A DNA stretch of 64,000 bases from Mycolicibacterium sp. MU0053 (GTDB taxonomy: Bacteria > Actinomycetota > Actinomycetes > Mycobacteriales > Mycobacteriaceae): positions 4,588,001 to 4,652,000 of the forward strand of contig NZ_OY726397.1 of assembly GCF_963378095.1 (NCBI RefSeq). The letters are read 5' to 3'. This document shows, in pieces, positions 51,913 through 64,000 of this stretch. The notes beneath the pieces were generated by a model that saw only the letters and a list, made by a program, of their open reading frames with translations, did no database searches and had not been told where the DNA came from. Within the stretch, counting starts at the first letter, position 1. Each line of letters begins with the position of its first letter. A program made the translations under genes and the position numbers.

Positions 51913-52676
51913 AACGTTGCCTTCACGCCGATGGCGGTCACGAACACGTCGATCACGAATAACGCCAAGAAGGTATAGACGACAGTCTCGTTGACGGCGT
52001 TGCCCACCCCGGCCGGTCCACCACCAACCGAAATGCCCTTATAACAACCGATGAGCCCTCCGGCGACGCCGAAGAGAGCAGCCTTCACTAGACAGATCAC
52101 GACCTCCGGCAGCCCGACGAGCAACGGTAAACCGGCCACGAAGGCGCCGGGGGTGATGTGCTGTAGAAAAACCGAGAAAAAGTACGCCGCCGTAATACCA
52201 GTGATGGTCACTATCGCTGAAAGCAGGACCGAAACAAGTGTTGTGGCGAGTATCCGAGGAACCACAAGTGCCTGGATTGGGTTGATGCCCAACACCCTTA
52301 GCGCGTCGACTTCTTCCCTTATGACGCGAGACCCGAGGTCTGCGCACATTGCCGTGGCTGCGGCACCTGAAATGACGAGTACCGAAACAATCGGGCCGCC
52401 CTGGGTGACTACGCCAAGTGCGACGCCTGCACCCGAGAGGTCAGCCGCACCGAATTCGACAAACAGGATGTTCAGCGTGTAGCTGGCGAGCACGACGAAC
52501 GGGATAGCCATGAAGATCGTGGGCCAGATTGACACGCGTACGACGAACCATGTTTGGGAGAGGAACTCCCTCCACGCCCATGGCGGACGGAAGCTAAGCA
52601 CCAGAGCGTCTAGGGCCATCGCAAAAAAACCGCCCACGGCCCCCACAGGTGCCGCAATTCGTCCCGCGATTGTCAT
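51909..52676 (-). CDS. YrbE/MlaE-family permease, first (YrbEA)
   Basis: Permease of 255 residues with the MlaE fold; the conserved cytoplasmic helix reads SRVIREEVDALRVLGINPIQAL. ATG 52676 has GAGGAAAC 5 bases upstream and is preferred over the frame's earlier start at 52724. It opens the eight-gene yrbEAB-mceABCDEF operon, whose junctions nearly all overlap. Candidate operator site 4 lies 119 bases upstream, which suggests that uptake is co-regulated with the catabolic genes. Confidence 0.94.
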   Translation of the reverse strand: MTIAGRIAAPVGAVGGFFAMALDALVLSFRPPWAWREFLSQTWFVVRVSIWPTIFMAIPFVVLASYTLNILFVEFGAADLSGAGVALGVVTQGGPIVSVLVISGAAATAMCADLGSRVIREEVDALRVLGINPIQALVVPRILATTLVSVLLSAIVTITGITAAYFFSVFLQHITPGAFVAGLPLLVGLPEVVICLVKAALFGVAGGLIGCYKGISVGGGPAGVGNAVNETVVYTFLALFVIDVFVTAIGVKATL

Positions 52677-52980
52677 GTTGTTTCCTCGGGTACGCCCGAG
52701 TCGCAGCTGTCTGCCATCTCGCAAACCTCCCTGCGTGACCCGGGCGATGCAGCCCTGCGATTGTGATGTCCGCCTCAGGCTAGCCGATCGAATCGATTAT
52801 GCACAAGGCATTGACGACTATGGTTGCTGATGATTTGATGGGTCGCTGTAAGAAACGGTGCTCTCAGTTCGTGCCGCTAGCCGGATGCCGTTATCACGAG
52901 CAGCGAGTACAGGTCCCGCGACGGGCAGGGTTGCGACCCCTGATCGCGTCGTCTAACGACGAACTGCAAGGAGACACAGA
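52677..52980. promoter_or_regulatory. Divergent promoter region, yrbEA / MetE-like
   Basis: A 304-bp gap between the mce operon and the MetE-like gene. It contains candidate operator site 4 (52795-52808). An AAGGAG ribosome site stands before 52981. No SAM or cobalamin riboswitch consensus was recognised in the leader of the MetE-like gene, although GC-rich pairing around 52915-52950 could fold. Confidence 0.6.
52795..52808. promoter_or_regulatory. Candidate operator GATTATGCACAAGG (site 4)
   Basis: Left half-site and centre match the motif ATTATGCAYAAT, with the last bases of the right arm deviating. It lies between the yrbEA start (119 bases) and the MetE-like start (172 bases), so it could control both. 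Confidence 0.55.
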
Positions 52981-54099
52981 ATGTCAGCGAAACCAGAGGT
53001 TCTACACGCCGAGGTCGTTGGTTCGTTACATCGACCCCAAGAGCTGGTCGATGCCCGCACGCAGTTCCGCGCTGGGCTGCTTGGTGCGCAGGAGTATCAA
53101 GCAATAGAAGATTCGGCGGTCAATGACGCCCTAGCACTGCAAGAAGACGTCGGGCTAGAGGTTCTCACTGACGGTGAGATACGCAGAGATTCGTTCATGG
53201 ACTTCTTCGTTAGTGGTATGAGCGGGCTAACCCCCGCACCAAGCTCCACGATGACCTTCCACAACGCCGAGGTCGACACAACAGAGGTCGTGTTTCCGTT
53301 CTCCGTTACCGAGAGGGTGCAACCAGGGGCATGCCCAGGTGTCGAAGAATTCCGCTATGCGGCACAACGCACGGACAAACTGATCAAGGTCACACTTCCC
53401 AGTCCCATGCTGGCGCTTTCGTTCTACGGGCCCGCGTCCCGCGATGCGTACCCAAACCCGTTCGACTTCGCTGCAGACTCAGCCGAAGCCATTAAGGGCT
53501 GGATGCGCCAACTGGCCGATGCAGGATGTCGCTACATGCAAATTGACGCACCGGAAATGTGTGGCGTCTATGTGGACCAGCGAATGCGAGATGCATACCG
53601 AGAGAACGGTATTCCCGCAGAAGACTTCATTGCAGTAGGCACGGAGCTTCTTGCCGATATTTCAACGATTCGGCTTCCCGGTGTACGCAAAGCGATGCAT
53701 GTCTGCAGGGGCAACGGCGTGCAATCCTGGCTCGCTGAGGGCGGCTACGGGGATTTCACGAAGCACGTTTTTCGGCGCCTTGAGGGATTCGATGTGTTCC
53801 ACATGGAGTACGACGACGAACGCTCGGGGGATTTCGCACCCCTTTCCCATCTTCCCGACGACAAGGTTGCGGTGTTGGGCCTGGTGTCCACCAAGTGGTC
53901 AAAGCTCGAGGATCCAGATGACCTCGTCGCGCGCATTGGCGATGCGGCGCAGTACCACCCGCAGGAACACCTGGCGATCGCGCCGCAGTGCGGCTTCGCC
54001 AGTGGGCCAGATACCGCCGAAAGTCGAAAAGTTCTCCCCACAACCCAGCGGGACAAATTGCAGCTAATCACGTCGGTCGCACGACGAGTCTGGGCCTAG
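52981..54099 (+). CDS. MetE-like (cobalamin-independent methionine synthase family) protein
   Basis: Protein of 372 residues corresponding only to the catalytic C-terminal barrel of MetE. Zinc ligands fit His240-x-Cys242 (MHVCRGNG) and Cys337 (APQCGFASG), with GLEVLTDGEIRRDSF near the N-terminus as in YxjG/core-MetE proteins. Members transfer methyl or alkyl groups to thiols: homocysteine in methionine synthesis, or coenzyme M in epoxyalkane transferases. No coenzyme M genes are seen here, so methyl transfer is the better guess. It has AAGGAG 7 bases before ATG, faces the C1 operon and shares a promoter region with the mce operon. It differs clearly from the second MetE-like protein at 59973-61061. 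Confidence 0.88.
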   Translation: MSAKPEVLHAEVVGSLHRPQELVDARTQFRAGLLGAQEYQAIEDSAVNDALALQEDVGLEVLTDGEIRRDSFMDFFVSGMSGLTPAPSSTMTFHNAEVDTTEVVFPFSVTERVQPGACPGVEEFRYAAQRTDKLIKVTLPSPMLALSFYGPASRDAYPNPFDFAADSAEAIKGWMRQLADAGCRYMQIDAPEMCGVYVDQRMRDAYRENGIPAEDFIAVGTELLADISTIRLPGVRKAMHVCRGNGVQSWLAEGGYGDFTKHVFRRLEGFDVFHMEYDDERSGDFAPLSHLPDDKVAVLGLVSTKWSKLEDPDDLVARIGDAAQYHPQEHLAIAPQCGFASGPDTAESRKVLPTTQRDKLQLITSVARRVWA

Positions 54100-54469
54100 C
54101 TCCGCGGACTGCCGTTGCTCCTCAAAGGATGGGGGTCGTGCGGGCAGCACGTACGCCGTCGAGGAAATCGCCGCACCCTGGATGCAGAGCTTGCCGACCT
54201 CTGCATCCAGGGCATCGCAGATGAACCAGGGTCGTTCCGTACCGACTGGGCGGGGCCCTCGATGAATTCGGCGCCGATGCGCAGACACCGTCTACCCGGA
54301 CGAAATGACCCGCATCAAGTGCTAGTCGCGAAGTGACGCAAGCACCAGAGTGAAACCCGACACGGCAACACACCATCTCGGCAGTTCCGCACACCCATTG
54401 GTGCGTAACCTTTTTCATTTCTCAGCATTGGGGCCGCCACAGCGCCTATCGGGCAATCCTGGGCATCAG
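54100..54469. other. Convergent intergenic, 370 bp, no gene seen
   Basis: Between the ends of the MetE-like gene and folD. Short open frames here have no recognisable product and no ribosome sites. The only clear structure is the perfect hairpin at 54176-54212. Confidence 0.55.
54176..54212. terminator. Perfect 14-bp-stem hairpin between convergent genes
   Basis: Arms CCCTGGATGCAGAG (54176-54189) and CTCTGCATCCAGGG (54199-54212) enclose a 9-nt loop. There is no T-tract on either side. Its position between converging transcripts suggests a bidirectional transcription stop. Confidence 0.65.
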
Positions 54470-57221
<2,752 letters not shown>

Positions 57222-57227
57222 CCATCC

Positions 57228-58727
<1,500 letters not shown>

Positions 58728-58741
58728 CTGTATTCCTCCTG

Positions 58742-59971
58742 CTAGATCAGTGCGTCGGTGAAGAGGCCGGCCTGCTCGGCCAGGAAGCTGGCCCGATCGG
58801 TGCGCTCCCAGGGCAGGTCGACGTCGGTGCGTCCAAAATGCCCGTAGGCCGCCGTCGGTGAATAGATGGGCCGGTGAAGGTCGAGGTATGCGCGAAACGC
58901 TGCGGGCCGAAGATCGAAGTGTTCGTCGACAAGTGCTTCGATCGTGCGGCGTTCAACGCGCTCTGTGCCGAAGGTGTCGACCAATACCGAGACGGGACGA
59001 GCAACACCAATGGCATATGCCACCTGGACTTCGGCACGAGTAGCCAGCCCGGCCGCTACTAGGTTCTTCGCTACGTAGCGCGCCGCGTACGCAGCCGAGC
59101 GGTCCACCTTTGACGGATCCTTACCTGAGAATGCGCCACCACCGTGACGCGCAAAGCCGCCGTAGGTGTCGACGATGATCTTTCTGCCCGTCAGTCCGGC
59201 ATCCCCGACCGGTCCGCCGATGACGAATCGACCGGTCGGATTGACCAGCAAATCCTTTCGCAGCCGATCGGCATCGTAGAAGTCGTCGTCCAGCTCGGCC
59301 TGAACGACGTGTTGCCACATGTCTTCGCGGATCTGCTCGGTGGTCACATTCTCGGCATGCTGTGTCGAAATGAGCACTCGTTCGACGGCGACCGGCACAC
59401 CGTCGATGTAGCGCACCGATACCTGTGTCTTGCCGTCTGGCCGCAGGTACGGCAGTGTCCCATCCTTGCGCACGGTCGATAGCCGGCGAGAAAGGCGATG
59501 TGCCAAAGCAATCGGCATCGGCATGAATTCGGGGGTTTCGTTGGTGGCGTAGCCGAACATCATGCCCTGGTCACCCGCGCCGGCGAAGTCCAAGTCGTCG
59601 CCCGAGGCGCCAGTACGTGTCTCATGCGCTCGGTCGACGCCCTGGGCGATATCCGGCGACTGCTTGTCCAGTGCCACCAGGACCGCGCAGCTATGCCCAT
59701 CGAAGCCGTAGTCGCCGTTGTCGTAACCGATACGGTTGACCGTGTCGCGAACGATCTGGGTGTAGTCGAATGTCTGCGGGCAGGTGATTTCGCCCGCGAG
59801 GACCACCATTCCCGTCGTAATCAAGCTCTCGCAGGCGACACGCGAGTACGGATCGGCGGCCAACGCGGCATCCAGCACAGCATCGGAGATCGCATCGGCG
59901 ATCTTGTCGGGGTGCCCTTCGGTGACAGACTCGGAGGTGAACAAGAATTCGTGCGAATCGGACTGGGTCAT
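58742..59971 (-). CDS. metK: S-adenosylmethionine synthetase
   Basis: Enzyme of 409 residues making SAM from methionine and [38 protein letters not shown], the [18 protein letters not shown] loop and the [17 protein letters not shown] end are all intact. Several positions and the region after [12 protein letters not shown] differ from the M. tuberculosis housekeeping enzyme, so this is a distinct paralogue, not a recent duplicate. The start is one base after the TGA of the core MetE gene, with AAGGAG inside that gene's 3' end. A dedicated SAM supply for the cluster's methyltransferase is implied. Confidence 0.96.
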   Translation of the reverse strand: MTQSDSHEFLFTSESVTEGHPDKIADAISDAVLDAALAADPYSRVACESLITTGMVVLAGEITCPQTFDYTQIVRDTVNRIGYDNGDYGFDGHSCAVLVALDKQSPDIAQGVDRAHETRTGASGDDLDFAGAGDQGMMFGYATNETPEFMPMPIALAHRLSRRLSTVRKDGTLPYLRPDGKTQVSVRYIDGVPVAVERVLISTQHAENVTTEQIREDMWQHVVQAELDDDFYDADRLRKDLLVNPTGRFVIGGPVGDAGLTGRKIIVDTYGGFARHGGGAFSGKDPSKVDRSAAYAARYVAKNLVAAGLATRAEVQVAYAIGVARPVSVLVDTFGTERVERRTIEALVDEHFDLRPAAFRAYLDLHRPIYSPTAAYGHFGRTDVDLPWERTDRASFLAEQAGLFTDALI

Positions 59972-59972
59972 C

Positions 59973-61061
59973 TCATGCTCCTTGAGTAATGGGATCTGGC
60001 GCTACTTCGTCGGTAACGACTGGCAACTGATCAACAACGGGCGTTTGGTCTACCAGGCGTCGTGCGGCAACGGCACCTTCCACCATGGCCCCCAACTTGG
60101 CTCGAGCCACGGCTCCGGACAGGTTGCGCAAGCCACAATCGGGGTTGATGACCAACTGTTCGGCGGGCACAAGTTCAAGCGCCGCACGTATGCGGTTGGT
60201 GACCACGTCGGCAGTTTCTACTTGCTGGGATTTCACATCAATGACACCCAGGCCGATCTTGCGGTCCCACCCGAACTTCTCGATCACGGGCAGATCCGCA
60301 TAACCCTTGCGCGCGAACTCGAGTACCAGCTGATCCACATTGGCATCGAGCACCGCGGGAAACAGGAAGTCATAGTGCCCCTCCCACAACGGGCGTGCAT
60401 ACCGGTTGCCGTAACAGACGTGCAGTGCCCAGCTGACATTCACTCCCGCGGTGACGACGTTGATGGCGGCAACTGCGTCCACGACTTCGCTGGGCTGCCC
60501 AGCCAGGAAAGGCTCGTCGATCTGCAAGAGGGTGGCACCGCGGGCAGCCAACGCATGAGCGGCGGCGTTGAGCCGGTGTGCGATCGCCTCCATGAGCGCG
60601 CGTCGATCGAGCCCTGATGTGTTGGTAATTCGACAAGCGAGTGAGAATGGTCCGGTGAACGAGAACTTGATGGGCTTGCCGGTATGCGAGGCCGTGAACG
60701 CATAATCGTCTGCAAGCCAACTGAACTCCTGCCCCGACTGCGGGGGTAGCGGCTTATCGAGAGCCACGTCGTAGTAATCGAAGTAGAAGTCTTTGGCCCG
60801 TTGAGCGATACACAGTCCGGGAAGCTTTGCCAGGAAGTAATCAATGTCGTTGTCGCGTCGCAACTCGCCGTCCGACACGATGTCGACGCCTGCCAGCTCC
60901 TGATCCCGTAGCGCTGCCTTGATCGCCATCTCGTGGATGTCGGCCAGTTGCACTGAACTCAACCGCCCACGCAGACAATCCGTCTTTAGACGCTCCATCC
61001 ACTCCGGAACAGGATAGGAGCCCACAACCGCGGTGGGCAGGATAGGCAGTTGCTCGTGCAT
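59973..61061 (-). CDS. Core MetE-type methionine synthase
   Basis: Protein of 362 residues equal to the catalytic half of cobalamin-independent methionine synthase. N-terminal [19 protein letters not shown] and [14 protein letters not shown] bind substrate. Zinc ligands are seen in [10 protein letters not shown] (His and Cys) and the late Cys309 in [10 protein letters not shown]. The absent N-terminal MetE half means it may use a methyl donor other than polyglutamyl methyl-THF, or a partner protein. In the operon it closes the methyl cycle by turning homocysteine into methionine, one gene before metK. It lies one base after the methyltransferase-like gene. Confidence 0.9.
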   Translation of the reverse strand: MHEQLPILPTAVVGSYPVPEWMERLKTDCLRGRLSSVQLADIHEMAIKAALRDQELAGVDIVSDGELRRDNDIDYFLAKLPGLCIAQRAKDFYFDYYDVALDKPLPPQSGQEFSWLADDYAFTASHTGKPIKFSFTGPFSLACRITNTSGLDRRALMEAIAHRLNAAAHALAARGATLLQIDEPFLAGQPSEVVDAVAAINVVTAGVNVSWALHVCYGNRYARPLWEGHYDFLFPAVLDANVDQLVLEFARKGYADLPVIEKFGWDRKIGLGVIDVKSQQVETADVVTNRIRAALELVPAEQLVINPDCGLRNLSGAVARAKLGAMVEGAVAARRLVDQTPVVDQLPVVTDEVAPDPITQGA

Positions 61062-61062
61062 C

Positions 61063-62538
61063 TCAATCCCTGACCTGAGCTGTCAACGTGACGATGCTGC
61101 CGCCGCCACCGTGCCGAAATGGTTGATGATGAACGTCAAATCCCCGGCGGCGACCGACGTGCGACAGCAGGGGTCCGTTGACCCAATTGACGACCGAACC
61201 GTCGTACTTCCCCGGACCACGAAACGCGCTGTGGTAGCCCGCGATATCGGTGACGAACAGGTCGTGACATACCAGCTTGCCGTAGGGATGAAGCAACGCG
61301 AGAGTGTCATCGAAACTGGCGACTGCCCCATTGCTGACATGCATACGAACGTCGGCACCCGACTCCAAAAGTGGCCTCAGCGCCTCCCCCGTCACCGTGT
61401 CGGTGATTCGATAGCTGTCCAGCCCGCTCACCGGCACATATCGCTCTTCTAGGCGCAGCGCAGACCACGTGCCTTGCCAGAATCGCACCGCCGTCTCGAC
61501 ATCGGGGAAGTGAGTAGGGCAGGCGTCGACGAGCAGCCCGGGCGCCAGCCGCAACAGCTTGTCCACCAACCCGGGTAGGTGATCAATGTCCGCCGTGATC
61601 GACTCAGCCAAGTCCTTCGCTTCTTGGCCGGGCAAGTAAGCGCGGGTCTGAACCTGATAGGTGCGCCCACCCAGTTGTGCGATCTCGTCGGTCGGCAGGT
61701 TGTCGTACACGTTGGAGATGTAGACAAGAAATACCTTCTGCCGCAGGAAGCTCAGTGCGGTACGGGGCTTGGTCGCGTCGAGGGCTAGCGAGCTGATCCG
61801 CTCGCTGTGCTCACTGACCGTCTCACGTGCTAGATCCAAGACGTGCAACGAGTAGTCGCACATCAGGTAGTGCAGCCGGCCGTAATATCCCTTGCCGTGT
61901 CGACGGTCCAGTTCACGGAACTCGTCAAGGAACACCTTGGCCTGGTTGCCATTACCCACCCCGAGTTCGACGACATAGAGCTCCTCCGGGAGTGCGTTCA
62001 CCTGATCGAGCCGGTCCCACACGGCCATTAGTTCACCGACGAGGTCCGCCGCGGCAGCACGGTTGCGCGCGTCGCTTTCCCCGCCGGGTAATGCCTGCTC
62101 GTAGTTGCGGCCAGTCGCCTTCTCCCACAACTCAAGTGCCGACCAGTAGAGCGAGTTGAACCGCCAGATACAGCTTTGGCTGCCGTCTACCCAGTCTTCG
62201 AGGAATACGCGCGCAGTACTTTCGCGTAGCAGCGAGGTGGTCATCTCGCTCAGCGACATACCGGGGGCACGCCGGACATCGACTGCCACTTCCATGCCGC
62301 CCCCCAGCGCATCCAGTGCCGCCGGCACTGCGCCCGAGGCGGCGCTGCACAGGATTGGGCGGATATCGACCGCCTCGCGAAAGTTGCTGCGGTACTGGAC
62401 CCAATCGCATACCACCCGGACCCGTGACAGATCGGCGGTGCTGTCGCTGAGAGCACTGACCACAGGCAGCACTGCAGCACCTAGGTCAGCGGGACGCTCG
62501 GCCCGCAGTCGCGCGTGCGGCCGGAAGTCGATCAGCAT
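61063..62538 (-). CDS. SAM-dependent methyltransferase-like protein
   Basis: Protein of 491 residues. A Rossmann methyltransferase core is suggested by YVVELGVGNGNQAKVFLDEF (motif I), a following YLMCDYSLHVLDLA strand with the acidic residue, and VFLVYISNVYDNLP, which resembles the MidA/NDUFAF7-type arrangement. The first 150 residues and the C-terminal 150 are not recognised. As the only obvious SAM consumer in an operon that makes and recycles SAM, it is the likely point of the pathway. The methyl acceptor is unknown. It overlaps metF by 7 bases. Confidence 0.7.
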   Translation of the reverse strand: MLIDFRPHARLRAERPADLGAAVLPVVSALSDSTADLSRVRVVCDWVQYRSNFREAVDIRPILCSAASGAVPAALDALGGGMEVAVDVRRAPGMSLSEMTTSLLRESTARVFLEDWVDGSQSCIWRFNSLYWSALELWEKATGRNYEQALPGGESDARNRAAAADLVGELMAVWDRLDQVNALPEELYVVELGVGNGNQAKVFLDEFRELDRRHGKGYYGRLHYLMCDYSLHVLDLARETVSEHSERISSLALDATKPRTALSFLRQKVFLVYISNVYDNLPTDEIAQLGGRTYQVQTRAYLPGQEAKDLAESITADIDHLPGLVDKLLRLAPGLLVDACPTHFPDVETAVRFWQGTWSALRLEERYVPVSGLDSYRITDTVTGEALRPLLESGADVRMHVSNGAVASFDDTLALLHPYGKLVCHDLFVTDIAGYHSAFRGPGKYDGSVVNWVNGPLLSHVGRRRGFDVHHQPFRHGGGGSIVTLTAQVRD

Positions 62539-63497
62539 TCGAGTTCCGCAGCCTCGAGCAGGCCTTGATGCAACCGTGGCGTCAAACCGGCCCGGGTGAG
62601 AATCTCGGGAACTCCGTGCTCAAATCCGAACGCCATGACATGCACGCCCGCGACGCCGGGAATCTGCGTGAGCTGCTCGATCGTCTCCGCGCACACGCGC
62701 ATACCCTCTTCGGCCACTCGATCGGAGGGCACACCGCGCAACCGCTGCTCGATCCCGCCCGAAACATTTACGCCTGGAACTTCGCAACGCAGATACTCCA
62801 GCACTCGAAGCGATCGGATTGGACCGACCCCGGCCAGCACGGCGCACTTCTCAGTGACACCCATGTCTTGCAAACGCGAGATCCACTGGGCGAACACATC
62901 CACGTCGAAGACGTACTGGGTTTGGGCGAACTCGGCACCTGCTGCGACCTTCTTGGCCAGACGTTCGGCGCGCAGGGATAGCGGTGGCGCGAAGGGGTTT
63001 TCAACCGTCCCGATCATCCATTGCGGCGACACCGAGAGGGCCTCGCCGGACATCAGCACGCCATCTTCACGGAGCGTACGGGCGAGCCAGGTCAGCTGCA
63101 CGCCGTCCAGGTCGAAGACAGGCTTGGCTTGGGGATGGTCACCCGCCCGTGGGTGGTCACCCGTCAGCAAGAGTACGTGCGGGATCTCCAGCGCACCGGC
63201 GGCAAGCAGATCGGCCTGCAACGCCATGCGGTTGCGGTCTCGGCACGTCAATTGCATCACTGGTGAAAGCCCGGCACGCTGGGCGATCACTGCTGCGCCC
63301 AAGCTCGACATCCGCACGCGGGCACCTTGATTGTCGGTCACATTGACCGCGTCCACCCAGCCGCGGAGGTGGGCGGCCTTCCGTATCAACGCATCTGCGT
63401 CAGCGCCGCGGGGTGGACCGAGCTCGGCGGTAACCGCGAACCGGCCTTCGGACAGGGCGGCTTGCAGCCCGCCGCCAGGATGTGCTTCGGCGCTCAC
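62532..63497 (-). CDS. metF: Methylenetetrahydrofolate reductase
   Basis: FAD-dependent TIM-barrel enzyme of 321 residues that reduces 5,10-methylene-THF to 5-methyl-THF (or runs in reverse). Seen are FAVTAELGPPRGAD with the catalytic-type Glu, VNVTDNQGARVRMSSLGAA, VLLLTGDHPRAGDH and AKKVAAGAEFAQTQYVFD. The GTG start at 63497 overlaps the TGA of the upstream gene by 4 bases (GTGA); an earlier start in the same frame would add about 27 unlikely residues. The protein encoded just upstream is the zinc-type MTHFR C-terminal domain partner. Confidence 0.93.
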   Translation of the reverse strand: MSAEAHPGGGLQAALSEGRFAVTAELGPPRGADADALIRKAAHLRGWVDAVNVTDNQGARVRMSSLGAAVIAQRAGLSPVMQLTCRDRNRMALQADLLAAGALEIPHVLLLTGDHPRAGDHPQAKPVFDLDGVQLTWLARTLREDGVLMSGEALSVSPQWMIGTVENPFAPPLSLRAERLAKKVAAGAEFAQTQYVFDVDVFAQWISRLQDMGVTEKCAVLAGVGPIRSLRVLEYLRCEVPGVNVSGGIEQRLRGVPSDRVAEEGMRVCAETIEQLTQIPGVAGVHVMAFGFEHGVPEILTRAGLTPRLHQGLLEAAELEC

Positions 63498-64000
63498 GAC
63501 GACACCGCTCCGCCGGTTGCCGACAAGGGTATCTGCACGCCCGCGTCTACTGCCATCGTCGCATCTCGACCCTGCCAATAATTGATCCAGGAACTTCGCC
63601 CCTGTTCCCGGTGATCAACAGGCTGCTGCAGCAACGCGAAATCGCCACGGCGGCCCGCGGCCTCGGCGCGCTCGTAGGCGAGGACCCAGACGCAACGAAC
63701 ATCGGGATGCACCTCGCAGCGGCCATCGGAGGAGACACCGCCGCAAGGACCGTTGCGTAATTGCTTCGGACATGTCATGGGACATGCGTAACCCGCGGTC
63801 GGCAGCTCACATTGGCCGCACATCTGGCACCCGTAAAGCCGTTCCTTGGACGCCTTCTCGACCGCCGAGAACGCGGCGTACATTGCCGGCCTGGCCTCCA
63901 GAAACGCTGCCATCCACCGATAGAAACGGTTCTCGCCAAGTAGCGGGTGGAGCCGGTAGGACTGTCGGGCGGATAGCCGTGGCCGAAATGGCTTTGGCCA
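63494..64000 (-). CDS. MTHFR C-terminal-domain (zinc-type) protein, 5' end cut by window
   Basis: Partner protein of MetF-like reductases. The frame is open from the window end, and about 168 residues are visible, including residues before the internal ATG at 63913 (for example HPLLGENRFYRWM), so the start is outside. The Cys-rich motif CQMCGQCEL followed by CPMTCPKQLRNGPCGG is diagnostic of the MTHFR_C family and is likely to bind an Fe-S cluster or zinc. In acetogens and other bacteria such proteins feed electrons to the reductase. It is the first visible gene of the C1 operon and overlaps metF by 4 bases; the operon may begin further upstream. Confidence 0.88.
   Translation of the reverse strand, partial: WPKPFRPRLSARQSYRLHPLLGENRFYRWMAAFLEARPAMYAAFSAVEKASKERLYGCQMCGQCELPTAGYACPMTCPKQLRNGPCGGVSSDGRCEVHPDVRCVWVLAYERAEAAGRRGDFALLQQPVDHREQGRSSWINYWQGRDATMAVDAGVQIPLSATGGAVSS

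Noticed and set aside
52677..52980. SAM or cobalamin riboswitch before the MetE-like gene
   Set aside because: I looked for the conserved core elements and did not find them; only generic GC-rich pairing is present.
52981..54099. Epoxyalkane:coenzyme M transferase
   Set aside because: The fold and zinc motif would allow it, but no coenzyme M synthesis, carboxylase or alkene monooxygenase genes are in the window.
54115..54336. 73-codon open frame in the convergent gap
   Set aside because: No ribosome site or known domain, and it runs through the perfect hairpin at 54176-54212.

Overview
The window is chromosomal DNA of a mycobacterium, most likely an environmental, fast-growing Mycolicibacterium-type species (the species cannot be decided from the sequence). 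The evidence is an MmpL3 mycolate flippase preceded by trmB and a NYN-domain gene, GTP-dependent PEP carboxykinase, two paired GTPase-like genes in the order known from M. tuberculosis Rv0206c-Rv0211, a complete YrbE/Mce locus, and high GC.

Region 1 (about 1-18 kb) is the conserved mycobacterial backbone. It carries a cut-off acyl-CoA dehydrogenase with a GntR/UTRA regulator; a DUF559 endonuclease-like gene bracketed by two inverted 51-bp palindromic elements; an enoyl-CoA hydratase and FadD pair; a small-conductance mechanosensitive channel; and a Crp/Fnr regulator facing a signal peptidase and a DUF6448 protein. The predicted mature N-terminus of that DUF6448 protein, His-Cys-Asp, recalls the nickel hook of Ni superoxide dismutase, and a near-perfect FNR box sits just upstream of it. 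The block continues with pckG, the two GTPase-like genes, trmB, the NYN gene (joined to trmB by a 32-bp tandem duplication) and mmpL3.

Region 2 (about 18-43 kb) is an accessory catabolic island that looks lower in GC than the backbone. It encodes a cytochrome P450 with its ferredoxin, a FAD-dependent ferredoxin reductase, both subunits of a Rieske ring-hydroxylating dioxygenase (divergently transcribed), a dihydrodiol-type dehydrogenase, an extradiol dioxygenase, a C-C hydrolase-like protein, a fumarylacetoacetase-family protein, a CoA transferase, an acetoacetyl-CoA synthetase-like ligase, a long acyl-CoA dehydrogenase, a bicupin, three SDRs in all, and a luciferase-like monooxygenase with a flavin reductase and RibBA. 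LysR and GntR/FCD regulators are present. The set fits ring hydroxylation, meta-cleavage and side-chain activation of a hydrophobic aromatic or alicyclic compound. The substrate is not identifiable from sequence.

Region 3 (about 43-53 kb) is a complete yrbEA-yrbEB-mceABCDEF operon on the minus strand, probably the importer of the hydrophobic substrate. Its ATPase (MceG) is not in the window.

Region 4 (about 53-64 kb) is a one-carbon and S-adenosylmethionine cassette. A MetE-like gene on the plus strand faces a tightly packed minus-strand operon: MTHFR C-terminal-domain protein, MetF, a methyltransferase-like protein, core MetE, MetK, AhcY, PurU, adenosine kinase and FolD. Together these make a closed methyl cycle with folate supply and a formate outlet, placed beside the catabolic genes.

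A 14-bp palindrome with core ATTATGCAYAAT or close to it occurs at four intergenic positions: before the FAH-family gene, before the GntR/FCD gene, between an SDR and the luciferase-like gene, and between yrbEA and the MetE-like gene. It probably marks one regulon, with the GntR/FCD protein as the best candidate regulator, and ties the ring-degradation, uptake and methyl-metabolism parts together.
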